NCBI GenBank assembly: GCA_030761205.1
Contig: JAULJL010000002.1
Location: 23,415,010 to 23,479,009 of the forward strand
Origin: Fremontodendron californicum
Taxonomy: Eukaryota > Streptophyta > Magnoliopsida > Malvales > Malvaceae
Direction: 5' to 3'
DNA length: 64,000 bases
The notes beneath the pieces are model-generated. The model ran no database searches. It saw only the letters and a program-made list of their open reading frames with translations, and had not been told where the DNA came from. Of this stretch, positions 1 to 11,599 are shown piece after piece. The translations under genes were made by a program, and so were the position numbers. Positions within the stretch are counted from its first letter, which is position 1, and the number at the start of each line of letters is the position of its first letter.

Positions 1-118
1 ATGATCCTATGTGGTGAAAAGAGCTTTTTCTGGAGGTGCATTGATCTTAACTCGGATGGACGGTGATGACTTAAGAAATCCCGTGAACGCCGACGAATTG
101 AAGAAATACTATGCTTGA
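1..118 (+). pseudogene. C-terminal end of retrotransposon integrase/pol, element 0 (partial)
   Basis: The reading frame from base 5 to the TGA at 116-118 encodes the extreme C-terminus of the polyprotein. It includes YVVKRAFSGGALILTRMDGD and ends LKKYYA. Element 2 has the same end (to 59462), where it follows an integrase with a visible D,D(35)E core, so this is the tail beyond the catalytic domain. Bases 2-4 read TGA, and the rest of the gene lies outside the window. The fragment is not functional alone. Confidence 0.75.
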
Positions 119-1324
119 AGAAAAGAAAAAAGAAAAGAAAATAAAAGTGTGATACTGTGCATATGTGAATTTGGATAATTCCAAATGTAAAATTGAAATT
201 TCCATGTATCTGTTTCCTCTAGGGATTGCTTTTCAATGAGAATATTCGTGCTTGATATGAGAAATGGCCATCTTTCTTATTCATATCACTAAGAAGAAAC
301 TATCCCTAGTCACCTCTTTGAGCCTTAGGAATCCTTTCTTTATTTGAACCCTGATCAAAGATAACCCTCCACACTGGGGGGGAAAGGTGACAAAAAATCT
401 CCAAAAAACAATTATGGCAAAAAGAGCCATAAAAAAAGTGTGAAAGCAAAGAATGGCAAATGAAAGCCAAGAACGAAAAGAAACAAGAATCAAAACTCAA
501 AGGAGAAAAATCCAAAAAGGATGAATGTTTCGAAAATGGAACTCCTCATAAAATGATCCTTGATCCAATCACCCTTAAACACATTTTGGGCCTATTTATC
601 CTTTCTTTCTAAACTCGAACCTTGGCCTACATTACGTGCTTTTAATGTCCATTTTGATCAAGCTCGGGTATTTAATTTGAAGGGTTTTTCTCACATTTCA
701 TCCCATCTTTTGGAATTGCCATTTTTACCACGGAAGCATTTAGAATTCTTAGATGCATGGTGGAATATACAAAAAAGAAAAATGAAAAAAGAATGTATAA
801 GGAGAGGTTTAAGCCGAAAACCCGAAAAGGGTGACTTAAAACCGAATGGGGGACACTTAGGTTGAAAACCCTTAAAGGGTGGCCAAAGTACTAAATCAAT
901 GCTCCATGTAAAGGGGGAGAAGGTATCAGGAATTCAAAGAAAAGGGTAAACCTCAGTCTGAAGCAACAAAGAAAGCTGAGAAGTCAGCCAAGCAAATGGT
1001 TTGCTCAAAAGACATTTTAGAGGAATTAAAGCATGAGGGGTCCAGGATATTCCGCATCTGGGGCATCTATACCTTTTTCTTTGCACTCTCCTTTTAAACC
1101 CTGATATTCATCTTTGTTATCTAAACCTTTTTGAAATAAACTCTTGTTGGCCCTTTCATGGCATTTGGTTGTTCTATACCATCTTTCATACATGTTGTGA
1201 TGCATTTTGAATGTTATCAAATTGAATGATGATTATTAAACATAAGAGTCTTTAAGTAAAAAGATTTCCTTGCATTACTATGGAGTAGATTTAAAATTTT
1301 AGAGCAGGTTCGGAAACCACTAGA

Positions 1325-1680
1325 ATTTGGAGAAAACTCACAACAATCCATAATGCTGAAAAACACATCAAGTGGGAAATTTGGATACGCTAAACACATC
1401 GACCCGAGATACTGAAGAGCTCATCAAGAAATGCAAAATCTGGTATATGATTGAAAATACTGTCGCATAGTCAAAACCAGTGGACCGCGTTGAAACCATA
1501 AAGAAGAGCTCATCAAGTAGAGCAAGATCATGGATAGGTGAAAGACATCGCCACCGAGTTAGAAAATCTGGAGAAAACTCATGACAATCCCCATTGCTGA
1601 AAAGAACTCACCTAGTGGAGTCAACAGTGGTGTTGAGAAGATTCGTGAACCTCAGTGAAATCATGGATTAAACTCATAAC
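1325..1680 (+). repeat. Degenerate duplication in the 3' UTR
   Basis: A block of about 53 bp containing GGAGAAAACTCA, CAATCC and GCTGAAAA appears at 1325-1378 and again at 1567-1619. A shorter relative with AAACTCATAACAATCA lies near 1670. GAGCTCATCAAG-like words also recur between them. The same arrangement is seen at 28190-28550 and 60660-60990. No function is evident. Confidence 0.55.
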
Positions 1681-1853
1681 AATCATATAATTGCATTCAT
1701 CCCTAGGGAACATGCATCTTACAAGCATTTTACAAAACTTATCATCAACATCATTGCATTCGACTAACATTGCAGCAACTATAAAAAGATTTCCTTTTTT
1801 TAGTCCAACACAGCTGACACAAAAGGAAGCAAGCACTTTATCAGAATTTTTTT

Positions 1854-2560
1854 GGATAAGACATCTAGAATATAATTATGTACAGTTCCGTCTGAAAAGA
1901 GTTTTTCGAAAACTCTGTTAGGGAGCTCGATTATCCTAACACATGTCACTTATATAAACTTTTTTGGACAAGACAACCAGATTATTCAGACAAGACATCC
2001 AAAATTTTCTTTGGACAAGACATCCAGAATATAATTATATATAGTGCTGTGTGAAAAGAGATTTTTTTAAACTCTACCGGGTTGCCGAGGACTCAATTAT
2101 CCTGACACATGTCACTTATATAAACTTTTTCTGGACAAGACAACTAGATCATTCGGACAAGACAGACAAACCTTTTGGACAAGACATCTAAAATTTTCTC
2201 TGGACAAGACATCCATAATATAATTATATACAGTGCCGTGTGAAAAGATATTTTTTGAAAACTTTGTCGGGTTGCCGGGGAACTCGATTATCCTGACACA
2301 TGTCACTTTTATAAACTTTTCTGGACAAGAAAACCAGATCATACGAACAAGTCATCCAAACCTTTTGGATAGGACATCCAAAATTTTCTCTGGACAAGAT
2401 ATCCAGAATATAATTATATACAATGCCATGTGAAAAGAGATTTTTCAAAAGCTCTGCCGGGTTGCTGGGAACTCGATTATCCTGACACGTATCATTTATA
2501 TAATTTTCCTGGACAAGACAACCAGATTTAGGACAAGACATCCAAGATTTTGCTAATTGG
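1854..2560 (+). repeat. 3' UTR tandem repeat A, four units of about 159-190 bp
   Basis: Units start near 1854, 2013, 2202 and 2392. Each begins GGACAAGACATCCAGAATAT and continues through a purine-rich stretch, a GCCGGG-type motif, CTCGATTATCCTGACACATG and another GGACAAGACA. Length differences come from extra internal GGACAAGACA steps. The same four-unit array is found at 28722-29426 and 61172-61880, so the array predates the duplication of the region. Confidence 0.85.
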
Positions 2561-2935
2561 ACTCATTTCCTTAAGACGTATCGAGCCTTGATTAGTCAAG
2601 GAATTCAAGTTAAGGACAAAGTTTATTATTTTATTCAAAGCTACACCAAGTTGAAGTAAGGCCCCGAGAATTCTGTCGAGGTATTATCTTCTCTTGCAAA
2701 TCGAACTCGTTTCCTTAAGACGAGTTGAGCCTTGATTAGTCAGGGAAATCAAGTTAAGGACAAATTTTATTGTTTTATTCAAAGCTACACCAAGATGAGG
2801 TAAGGCCCCGAGACTTCCGTCGAGGTATTATCTTTCTCTTGCAAATCGAACTCGTTTCCTTAAGACGGATCGAGCCTTGATTAGTCGAGGAATTCAATTT
2901 AAGGACAAAATTCTTTTATTTTATTTTATTTTACA
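2550..2935 (+). repeat. 3' UTR tandem repeat B, three units of about 145 bp
   Basis: Units start near 2550, 2695 and 2840. Each carries CGTTTCCTTAAGACG, GAGCCTTGATTAGTC and AAGGCCCCGAGA. The third unit is cut short by an AT-rich tract. Homologous arrays lie at 29421-29795 and 61873-62250. A single inverted relative is present at about 17130-17266 and 43950-44092, which marks those stretches as inverted 3' UTR. Confidence 0.85.
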
Positions 2936-3089
2936 GTTTATAAAAAATCAAATAATCAAAAACTCAAGAAATAAACAATAAATGGAAAATGGAAATTCCC
3001 CTTTCTCATCCTTCACATGTGATTTCACTGACCGGACAAAATTATTGTCTACTTTATCTTTTCCTGATTCCTGATTCTCAGCAATAGTC

Positions 3090-3102
3090 AAAGAGGGGCA
3101 GC
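3090..3102 (+). other. Polypurine tract of element 0
   Basis: AAAGAGGGGCAGC lies directly before the TGTAGACACC start of the LTR. It sits where plus-strand priming is expected. The same tract precedes the LTR starts at 29971 (AAAGAGAGGCAGC) and 62453. Confidence 0.75.
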
Positions 3103-3229
3103 TGTAGACACCTAATTTTTTCCGGGCCCCCTAAACTGGCCAGCTTCTCCCTTTCAACTCCCCGGAACGCAAAGAGACTAACACCATTCCACAGATGGGT
3201 CCCCAAGACTTTGGTTCAGAGGTCAGCAC

Positions 3230-3300
3230 AAAAAGTCAACTCAAAAAAAGTCAACCCCACAAAAGTCAACCTCAAAAAGTCAACCACTAAAAAGGTCAAT
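3230..3300 (+). promoter_or_regulatory. Cluster of AGTCAA boxes (reverse-complement W-boxes) near the LTR start
   Basis: AAAAAGTCAAC recurs four to five times in 70 bp. Its complement, GTTGACT, contains the TTGAC[CT] core bound by plant WRKY factors. Equivalent clusters lie at 8741-8800 and 16795-16830 (inverted), 17388-17432, 30105-30170, 35563-35622 and 43615-43660 (inverted), 44215-44280 and 62575-62650. The position in U3 suits an enhancer. The regulatory role is inferred. Confidence 0.45.
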
Positions 3301-3719
3301 TATCAATCATAATCATGATTCGAAGTTGAATTGAACAATGGCGAAAGAATTTTATAATCCGAGGTAGAGTTTGAAAGATGGGTGAGAATTCAGTGTAGGG
3401 GAAGACCTAATCCGGAAAATTTGGGGAAAACTATATAGATGGCCAAATATGGTGAAATTGAAGCCCCTAGTTGATAAAGGGTGAAAAAAAAAGATAGCCC
3501 AAGGCCTAGTTTCAAGTGGATCCCAAGGAAGAGCCGGTTAGAGCATAAATAGAAAAATTAGAAAATTTTCAAGTTTGAAAAGGGAAAAACTAAATCGGAG
3601 GGGAATTTGATTGTAAAAATTGGGCATCTCAGGACCAACTCAAATTCAATATATGACAAAGGAAGTAGAAAAAGAAAATCCAGAAATCGGACACGTTTTG
3701 AGTAAAATCGAGATTTCAG

Positions 3720-4440
3720 AGGTTAAAGGGCAATATCAAAAAATCATAAAGATAATTCCGGGAAAAATAGCAAACGAGCTCAAAAAATTATGAAAACTTT
3801 CAGATCTGAGTTTTATAATTTTTGGAAGAGATTGGTGAAGAAAAATCTGGAATTGGAGCTCATTTGAAAAATGGCAAAGTTCGGGTGCACTAAGCTGAAA
3901 TTCCAAAAGATAATTCCGGGAAAAATAGCAAACGAGCTCGAAAAATTATGAAAACTTTCAGATCTGAGTTTTATAATTTTTGAAAGAGATTGGTGCAAAA
4001 AAATCCAAAATTGGAGCTCATTTGAAAAATGGCAAAGTTCGGGTGCACTAACCCGAATTCCAAAAGATAATTCCGAGAAAAATAGTAAACGAGCTCGAAT
4101 AATTATGAAAACTTCCAGATCTGAGTTTTATATTTTTTGGAAGAGATTGGTGAAGAAAAATCTAGAATCGGAGCTCATTTGAAAAATGGAAAAATTCGGG
4201 TAAACTAACCCAAAATTCCAAAAGATAATTCCGGGAAAAATAGCAAACGAGCTGAAAAAATTATAAAAACCTTCCAGATATGTGTTTTATAATTTTTGGA
4301 AGAGATTGGTGAAGAAAACTCCAGAATTGGAGCTCAAATGAAAAAGGCTAAATTTGGGGGGCACTAAACCGAAATTTCAAAGATAAATCCGAAAGAAATG
4401 GCAAACGAGTTCAGAAAAATGTGAAAACCTTCATAATCAA
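3720..4440 (+). repeat. LTR tandem repeat, about 158-bp period, about 4.5 units
   Basis: CAAACGAGCTCGAAAAATTA occurs at about 3771, 3930, 4087, 4244 and (degenerate) 4402. Between these lie GATCTGAGTTTTATAATTTT, GGAAGAGATTGGTGAAGAAA and GGAGCTCATTTGAAAAATGG. The units contain small palindromes such as CGAGCTCG. The same array occurs in every LTR head: 17900-18560, 30590-31310, 44700-45400 and 63080-63800. Inverted copies lie at about 7680-8160, 15590-16170, 34550-35000 and 42420-43000. Confidence 0.85.
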
Positions 4441-5399
4441 GTTTTACATTGAATGGGATGAGTTGGAAAAGACAAATCCGAAGTTGGGGTCCATTTTCAA
4501 TTAAATTAAGTTCGGGGGGCTAAAAGGTAATTTTACCGAAGAAATCGAAAAGGGCCAGTTTTGCAAAATGAAAAAGGTGAAAAATGAAGGGATTCTGGAA
4601 TATCCCAGGTTTTGGCCGGCTAGCATATGGGAGAAGGGTGGGGATTTATTTCATTACATCGAATGTCACTATCAAGTAGCAAGATGTCATTTTTAATGCC
4701 TTGCAAATGTCCTTGCTCATCCAATGGCCTAGGTTCTTTTGTAAAAGAAGAGTACACCTTTCAATGGCCAGGATTCAATTGCAAGATGTCATTTTTATTG
4801 TCATGAAAATATCTTTCATCCAATGGCTTGGGTTGGTGGAGAAAAGATGAGTACATTCATCCAAGGGCCAAAAAAATCAAAGCACACACACACAATGATA
4901 TCCCTTGGCCGGCCACTATTAAGAAGGGGGAAGGCTTCATTTTTCATATAGTTAGTAATCTTTTAAAGAGCATAGGCAGTAGCTAAATTAAAGAAAAAGA
5001 AGGAAGAAATTTTTTGAAGAGAAAGCTAGCTTGAAAGATAGCTTTGAAGGTAGCCATTGGCACCTTTCTCTTGCATTTTTCTTCTTTTCTTTTCCATGTT
5101 CGTTGTGATAGGATAGATTTCTTTGAAGATTTAGTTTTCAAAAGCAAATAAAAATAAATAGGTTGAAAGGCTTCATGATCTTGATAAAATCAAGTGATTA
5201 TGGTTTAGGGAGGGCTATGCCCATTGTACCAACCATGGAGCTCACCTCTATTTTCCTATTTTACTTGCTTTTACTTGTTTTTTTCTATTCATTTTCATAT
5301 GTATTTTGTTATATTATGTTGCTCATACCAAGTTTATTCATGTCTTTACATCTTGTGGCTATGTCATATAGCATTTTAAGTCATGTCATTTTTTTTTTC

Positions 5400-5790
5400 A
5401 TTTTAAGCATACTTTGGATCATGCATAATATCATGTATCATTTGGCCATGCCTTGTATTTTTGCCATGCATAATATCTTGCATCTTTAGCATGCTTCGCA
5501 TTGTGCATAATACCATGTATCATTCGGCCATGTCTTGCATTTTTTCCATGCATCATATCTTGCATTTTAAGCATGCTTTGCATCATGCATAATACCATGT
5601 ATCATTTGGCCATGTCTTGCATTTTTGCCATGCATCATATCTTGCATCTTTAGCATGCTGTTGTGCATAATACCATGTATCATTCGGCCATGTCTTGCAT
5701 TTCTACCATGCATCATATCTTGCATCTTTAGCATGCTTTACATTGTGTATAAGTCCATGTATCATTTGGCCATGTCTTGCATTTTCCATG
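5400..5790 (+). repeat. LTR tandem repeat, about 83-bp period, about 5 units
   Basis: Units carry ATACCATGTATCATTCGGCC, ATGTCTTGCATTTTTGCC and CATATCTTGCATCTTTAGC. Copies recur about every 83 bp. The array is shorter in the complete LTRs (19560-19880, 46400-46720) and has five units again at 32240-32620. Translated reading frames through it are low-complexity artefacts. Confidence 0.8.
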
Positions 5791-5997
5791 CAATTTAGAT
5801 TTAGGTTATTTTTATTATGCCATGTTATTTAGCTAGGTCACATGCCATATCATTTTCTACATCATTTAGGCGTTAGGTTATATGCCATGTCTTTTTTCCA
5901 TGTCATTTAGTATGCTAGATTATTTTGGCTATGTCATTTAGAACCTAGGTCATGCATATGCCATGCCACACATTTCATGCATTTAACTTGCTGTTTG

Positions 5998-8942
5998 GCT
6001 ATGTCTTGCAGGCAATAAATGATATCCTAACCTAAATATGCATGAGATGCATAGTAATGCAAATGAGACTTAGACCTAAAGTGACATGAAATGCATGGCA
6101 ATACAAAGTGACCTAAGACCTAAATATCATAGCAATGCATGGCAATACCAATATGATCTAAGACATAATATACATGGGAATATGCATGGCAATACAAAGA
6201 TAGCCTAGACCTAAAATTTCATGAGAATGCATGAAAGTATCATGAACATATAATGACCAAATAAACCTAATACTAATGCATGAACAAGCAGCAACTAATA
6301 CACAATCTCATGGCATGGTATGCAAAGCATGGTACCTAAACAAAATGCAAATGCACACACAAGGCAAGGAACACATGAAGTGGCCGAATGGCCACTAATT
6401 CTATATGGAAAAATGTAGCAAGGCATTAACACAAACACATGGCAAACTAAATCAAAACATACAATATTATGGCATGAAATGCAAACCTATCACCTAAATA
6501 AGATGAAAATGCACACACAAAGCAAAATGGAACATGTTGGCCGAATGGTCACTAAACAATCATAGTGAAATCCTAGCTAGACAATAACACAAACACATGG
6601 AAGCATAATAAACTAGAAAACATGATAATACTGCAAACATGCACAAAAACTCATCATGGCCGAATGAAAACAATATGGACATGGCATGGTCTAAATGTAT
6701 GAAGATCAATGGAAGCATATTAAACAAGTAAACATGGTAAAAATGCAAACAAGCACATTGAAATCCATCATGGCCAAATGAAAACAACATGAATATGGCA
6801 TGGCATTATCACAAACACATGGCAAGGTTTAGAACTAAGCTACCACAATCAAGCTAATCTAACACAACTAAGCTAACCTACCACAACAAATCTAATGAAC
6901 AAAATCAAAAATAAAATCATCTAAAAAAGGAGACACCATTTGGCAATGATATAAAAAAATGAAGCAAATTTATTTTTTTATTTCTTTTAGAACAAAGTAG
7001 AAAGGTCCTTAGAACTTATTTTAAAAACAAGTTTATTGCATAAAAAATAATAAAATAACAATCAAAATAGAAAAATCATGTCAACAAAGTATGAGAAAAT
7101 CATGAAAGAACATAGCTACCTTGCTTTAGCTTTCGAAATCAAGAAGTAGTAAGCAAAACCTTTCTTTTTTCTCTCTTTTTCCTCCTTTTTTTTCTCTATT
7201 TTTCTCCCTAGCTACTACCCTTGTTTGACCCCTCAAGCTCTAGCAAAAATTTGAATCCCCCTTTTTGATTGGTAGTGGCCCCGAATGGCCTAGATTAGTG
7301 TAGAAGGTTCTAAGTTTTTTTAGCCAATTTTGATCCAATGGCCTTCAATCCAAGATGCTTTCTATGTAGAATTCTCACCCTTAGATTGGAATAATCAGAT
7401 CCTAAATATGATGTCATGAAGATGATCTCATAAATAGGATGTCATAAATATGAAATCATCTATCTCTATCCAATTGTCCATGTGTTGCAATTTCAAAGGC
7501 TTGATCAAGAAAAATAATTGCCTTCCTCTTTACTCTTAGCCCTTTGATCTAAAATCTCAGCCACATCACTCTCCATTATGGGCTTGGCTGATTGCTCTTT
7601 TAAAATCCAGCCTAATCTCCAGTTTTTTAAAGGCCTTCTTCAGTTTCTTCGATGAAATGACCTTTTTGACCCTCAAACCAAATTAAATAGCAAAGGACTC
7701 AAAATCCAAATTTTTATTCACCAATCTTTTCCAGATAATTTAAAAGTGAGATATGGAAATTTTCATAATTTTTGCAGCTCATTTGCTATTTTTTCGGGAT
7801 TTATCTGCTTGAATTTCTGCATAGTGGGCCTGGATTTTCCATTTTACAAACGAACTCCAAATCCAGATTTTCTTTTGCCAATATCTTCCAAACAATTTAA
7901 GAATAAGATCTACAGATTTTCAGAATTTTTGGAACTCATTTGCTATTTTGTTTGGATTTATCTTCTTGAATTTCTGCATAGTGGGCCTGAGATTTGTCAT
8001 TTTGCAAACAAGCTTCGAATCTAGATTTTTCTTTGCCAATCTCGACCAAATGATTTAAGAATGAGATCTGCAAATTTTTATAATTTTCGGAGCTTATTTG
8101 ATATTTTTCCAGAATTTTCCAATTTGCCTTTTTGCCTTCGAAGCCCGGTTTAGCTCAAAACAAGTTCGATTTTCAGATTTTCTTTTTCTGGGCTTTTTTC
8201 ATATATTGAATTGGAGTTTGTTCAAAAATGCCCAATTTTTATGATCAAATTCCCCTTCGATTTGATTTTTCCTTTTTTCATTATCGGGAATTTCCTCATT
8301 TTTTGATTTTTCCTCCAATCGATTTTTTTCTCAGAATTTCTTCAAACTGATTCCTAGGCTATCCTTTTTTAATCACTCCTCATCAATTAGGGGCTTTAGT
8401 TTTACTGAATCGGGTTATTTTAGCAATTTTCCCCAATTTCATCAAAATCAACCAAAAACCCTAATTCTAAATTTTCTTTCGAATTGACTTTTCCTTCAGT
8501 TTTTCTTCTGAGTAGCCCCTTCATTACCCGTAGTCGGTGCTTATTTTTCATTTGGAACCTCCAATTTTGACCAATTTGATCGTTTAAGCATTTTTTCCCA
8601 AATTTTTCGAACTATGGTTTTCTTTCTACTGAATCTCCGTAACCCAACTTCGGAACTCCATATCTTTCAATGTAGATCTCGGATTATCAAAATTCTTTCA
8701 CCATTTTTCTATTGAACTTTGAATCTTGATTTTGAAAGTGGTTGACTTTTTCAGTAGTTGACTTTTTGGGGTTGACTTTTTTGAGGTTGACTTTTTCAAG
8801 ATTTACTTTTTATGTCTTCTTTCTTAAACTAAATCTCGGAGTACCACCTACAGGATGAGAAAAGTCTTTTTGCATTCTGAAACAACATTTTAGGAAGAAA
8901 ATATACATGATTTAGTGGTCCGGACAAAATTAGGTGTCTACA
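5998..8942 (-). mobile_element. Inverted LTR half inserted within the 3' LTR of element 0
   Basis: Read on the minus strand from 8942, the sequence starts TGTAGACACCTAATTTTGTC. It then passes through AAAAGTCAAC boxes (8800-8741), 158-bp-type repeats and AT-rich sequence related to an LTR head, and ends near 5998 where the forward head stops. Its closeness to the forward heads is only moderate (about 65 percent by eye), so it comes from a divergent subfamily. It replaces the segment found at 20100-20585 of the complete LTR. Together with 3103-5997 it forms a fold-back with arms of about 2.9 kb and no spacer. Confidence 0.65.
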
Positions 8943-9559
8943 GTTAGGATATTAAGATGGGGCTGATTTGGGACTTTATCTACTGTCTTAGGTTAATTTC
9001 CAAGTCATTTCAATCAAAAAAATGAATTTTATAAAAGTCGAGTCAAGGGCGGTCAACCCGGATTTCAAAACTTGGAAAATAGGCCCTTTTCAAATGGGGG
9101 TTCGGCCAAGAGGCCATTTTCATCCAAAAATTCCACTTTTTTAAAATTTGAGCCTAAAGTCTTTTGATTTTGAAAATCCGATTTAAGTATCTTCCTAAGG
9201 TAGTCAGATACCTTTTTAGTTATACAGATGTCCTTACTCTAAGGAAGTAATACATCTCCATGCATTGTAATTTTAAAATGTTTTAAACTTTAATTTGACA
9301 TAAAACGTGTGTTTCGATTTCCTAAACGCACGTGTTTATCAAATTGAAAGATATTGGATTTCGTTTTATTCGGAATCATATAAATATCGTAAGGAAGAAA
9401 TATTTTCTGAGCTTTGCCGGGTTTGCCGGAGAGTGTGATAATATTTTTTGATGTATGCTATTTGTATGATTCCTCACATGAAAATTATATGTCCATGAAT
9501 ATTCCATGTTGATGTCATTTTATGTTCATGTTGCCTTAATTAGATTTTACCATGTCTAG

Positions 9560-11290
9560 CATGCATGTCATCTACATGATGCCATGTCATTCATTCACAT
9601 GCCATGTCATCTAGATTATGCCATGTCATTCATATGCAATGTCATCCATTCACATGTCATGCCATCTAGATTATGCCATGTCATTCATTCACATGCCATG
9701 TCATTTAGATTATGCCATTTCATTCACGTGCCATGTCATCTAGATTATGCCATGTCATTCATGCACATGCCATGTCATTCACATGCCATGTCATCATATT
9801 GCCATGTCATCCATATACCATGTCATTCATTCACATGCCATGTCATCCATATTGCCATGTCATTCACATGCCATGTCATTTATATTGCCATGTCATTCAC
9901 ATGCCATGTCATTTATATTGCCATGTCATTCATATGCCATGTCATTCATTCATATTCCATGTCATCCAGATTATGCCATGTCATTCTATGCAATGTCATC
10001 CATTAACATGTAATGCCATCTTGTCATTCGCATGCCATTTCATTCATATGCCATGTCATTCATTCACATGTCATGTCATTCATTATGCCATGTCATTCAT
10101 ATGCCATGTCATTCACATGCCATATCATCTAAACTTACCATGTCATTCACGGGCCATGTCACTCATATGCCATGTCATTCACATGCCATGACATTCATAT
10201 GCCATGTCATTCATTATGTCATTTCCTTCATATGCCATGTCATTCATTCACATGCCATGTCATTCATTATGCCATGTCATTCCTATGCCATGTCATTCAT
10301 GTGCCATGCCACTCATATGTCGTGTCATTCACATGCCATGACATTCATATGCCATGTCATTCATTATGTCATTTCCTTCATATGCCATATCATTCATTCA
10401 CATGCCATGTCATTCACATGCCATGTCATCTAGATTATGCCATGTCATTTATTAACATGCCATGTCATTCATTATTCCTTGTCATCTAGACTCTGCCATG
10501 ACATTCATTCACATGCCATATCATCTAGATTATGCCATGTCATTCATTCACATGCCAGGTCATCTAGATTATGCCATGTCATTCATTCACATGCCATGTC
10601 ATCTAGATTATGCCATGTCATTCATTCACATGCCTTGTCATTTAAATTATGACATGTCAATCATTCATGTGTCATGTCGTCTAGATTATGTCATGTTAGT
10701 CATTTACATGCCATATCATTCATTCACATCTCATGTCATTTAGTTTATGCCATATCATTCATTTAGTATGCCATGATCATTCGGCCATGTCACCATTTGC
10801 TCATGCCATGTCATTTGCGTTATGTCATCCATAAATTAGGTCATGAATATGTTATGTCATTCATGTTCATGCTATGTCATCCTTATTCCATGTCATTCAT
10901 ATGCTATGTCATTTTGCTTGCCATGTTGATTTCATTCACATGACATTCATTCTCATTCTCATGCCATGTCATTTTGTTGGCCATGTCGATTTCATTCACA
11001 TGACACCCATTCTCATGCCATGTCGATTTCATTCACATGACACCCATTCTCATGACATGTCATTCATACGCTATGTCATTTTATTTGCCACGTCGATTTC
11101 ATTCACATGACATTCATTCATGTGCCATATCATTCGTACGCCATGTAATTTTGTATGCCATGTCGATTTCATTCACATGACATTCATTCTTGTGCCATGT
11201 TATTCATATTTCATGTCATTTAATCTTTGGTTATGCCATTTAAATTTTGTCATGTCATAATAACTTGTTTTCCATGCCATGTTAATTATG
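9560..11290 (+). repeat. CATGCCATGTCATT minisatellite, expanded array
   Basis: The array is made of variants of CATGCCATGTCATTCA with 10- to 20-bp steps. Around 10500-10640 a higher-order unit of about 39 bp, containing CATCTAGATTATGCCATGTC, repeats at least three times. Towards the right end the motif changes to GCCATGTCGATTTCATTCAC. Open frames through it (repeated MPCHSHAMSF-like peptides) follow from the repeat and are not genes. Matching arrays lie at 36370-38110, 11966-12440, 38861-39370, and, much shorter, 21100-21290 and 47940-48130. Confidence 0.9.
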
Positions 11291-11599
11291 CATGTTATAC
11301 CTTCAAGTTTTAATTTTAATTTGCACATTCATGATCATCCAACTTTTTGAATATTGAGATTCTTTTAACAAAATAAGGCAATATCCCCTAGTTATTATAA
11401 TTCATGAGTTCTCCTCTGTGTTGCCGGAGAGTCTTCATCAACTATATTAACGAAGGAATACCCATTTAAAAACAGTATGATGCGAAGATTTCTAAAATCA
11501 ATAAAAAAGTCTATATTTTACCGGTTTCTGGGGGAATATAGAAAATTTTTGCAATAACAAATTATTTTCAAATACCAAATCTAAAAATGACTTTTCACG

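Larger units (their letters stand above)
119..3102 (+). other. 3' untranslated region of element 0
   Basis: About 3 kb lies between the pol stop and the polypurine tract. It carries no convincing coding sequence. It contains a partly duplicated stretch (1325-1680), four long tandem units (1854-2560) and three shorter tandem units (2550-2935). The same region occurs at 27301-29970 and 59463-62452. A long, repeat-rich 3' UTR between pol and the 3' LTR is known for Tat/Ogre elements and has been proposed as a source of satellite DNA. Confidence 0.75.
3103..5997 (+). mobile_element. Forward LTR head (U3 part) of element 0's 3' LTR
   Basis: The head runs from TG 3103 to the point where it stops matching the complete LTR at 17267-22075, just after ATTTAACTTGCTGTTTG. 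It holds a W-box-like cluster (3230-3300), 158-bp tandem repeats (3720-4440), a region around 4900-5230 that matches 19050-19400, and 83-bp repeats (5400-5790). Identity to the LTR head at 17267 looks about 85 percent. Confidence 0.75.

Noticed and set aside
4885..4900. CACACA microsatellite
   Set aside because: Only a few units, varying among copies (19031, 31745, 45865). Ordinary slippage.
5163..5489. 108-codon hydrophobic open frame that could be a membrane protein
   Set aside because: It overlaps the 83-bp LTR repeats. Homologous frames at 19361, 32023 and 46300 have different lengths and frames, so no conserved protein is indicated.
3103..8942. DNA transposon with terminal inverted repeats
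   Set aside because: The ends are LTR starts: the left one follows a polypurine tract and both continue as LTR head sequence. No transposase and no target duplication were seen.
9584..10743. Long overlapping open frames with repeated MPCHSHAMSFIHMPCH-like peptides
   Set aside because: All three frames are open because the minisatellite unit lacks stop codons. The peptides simply mirror the repeat and vary with unit number. The same applies to 11824-12551, 36373-37627 and 38719-39482.
9560..11290. CRISPR-like array
   Set aside because: Units are contiguous variants of one 10-20 bp motif with no unique spacers of constant length, inside a plant LTR.
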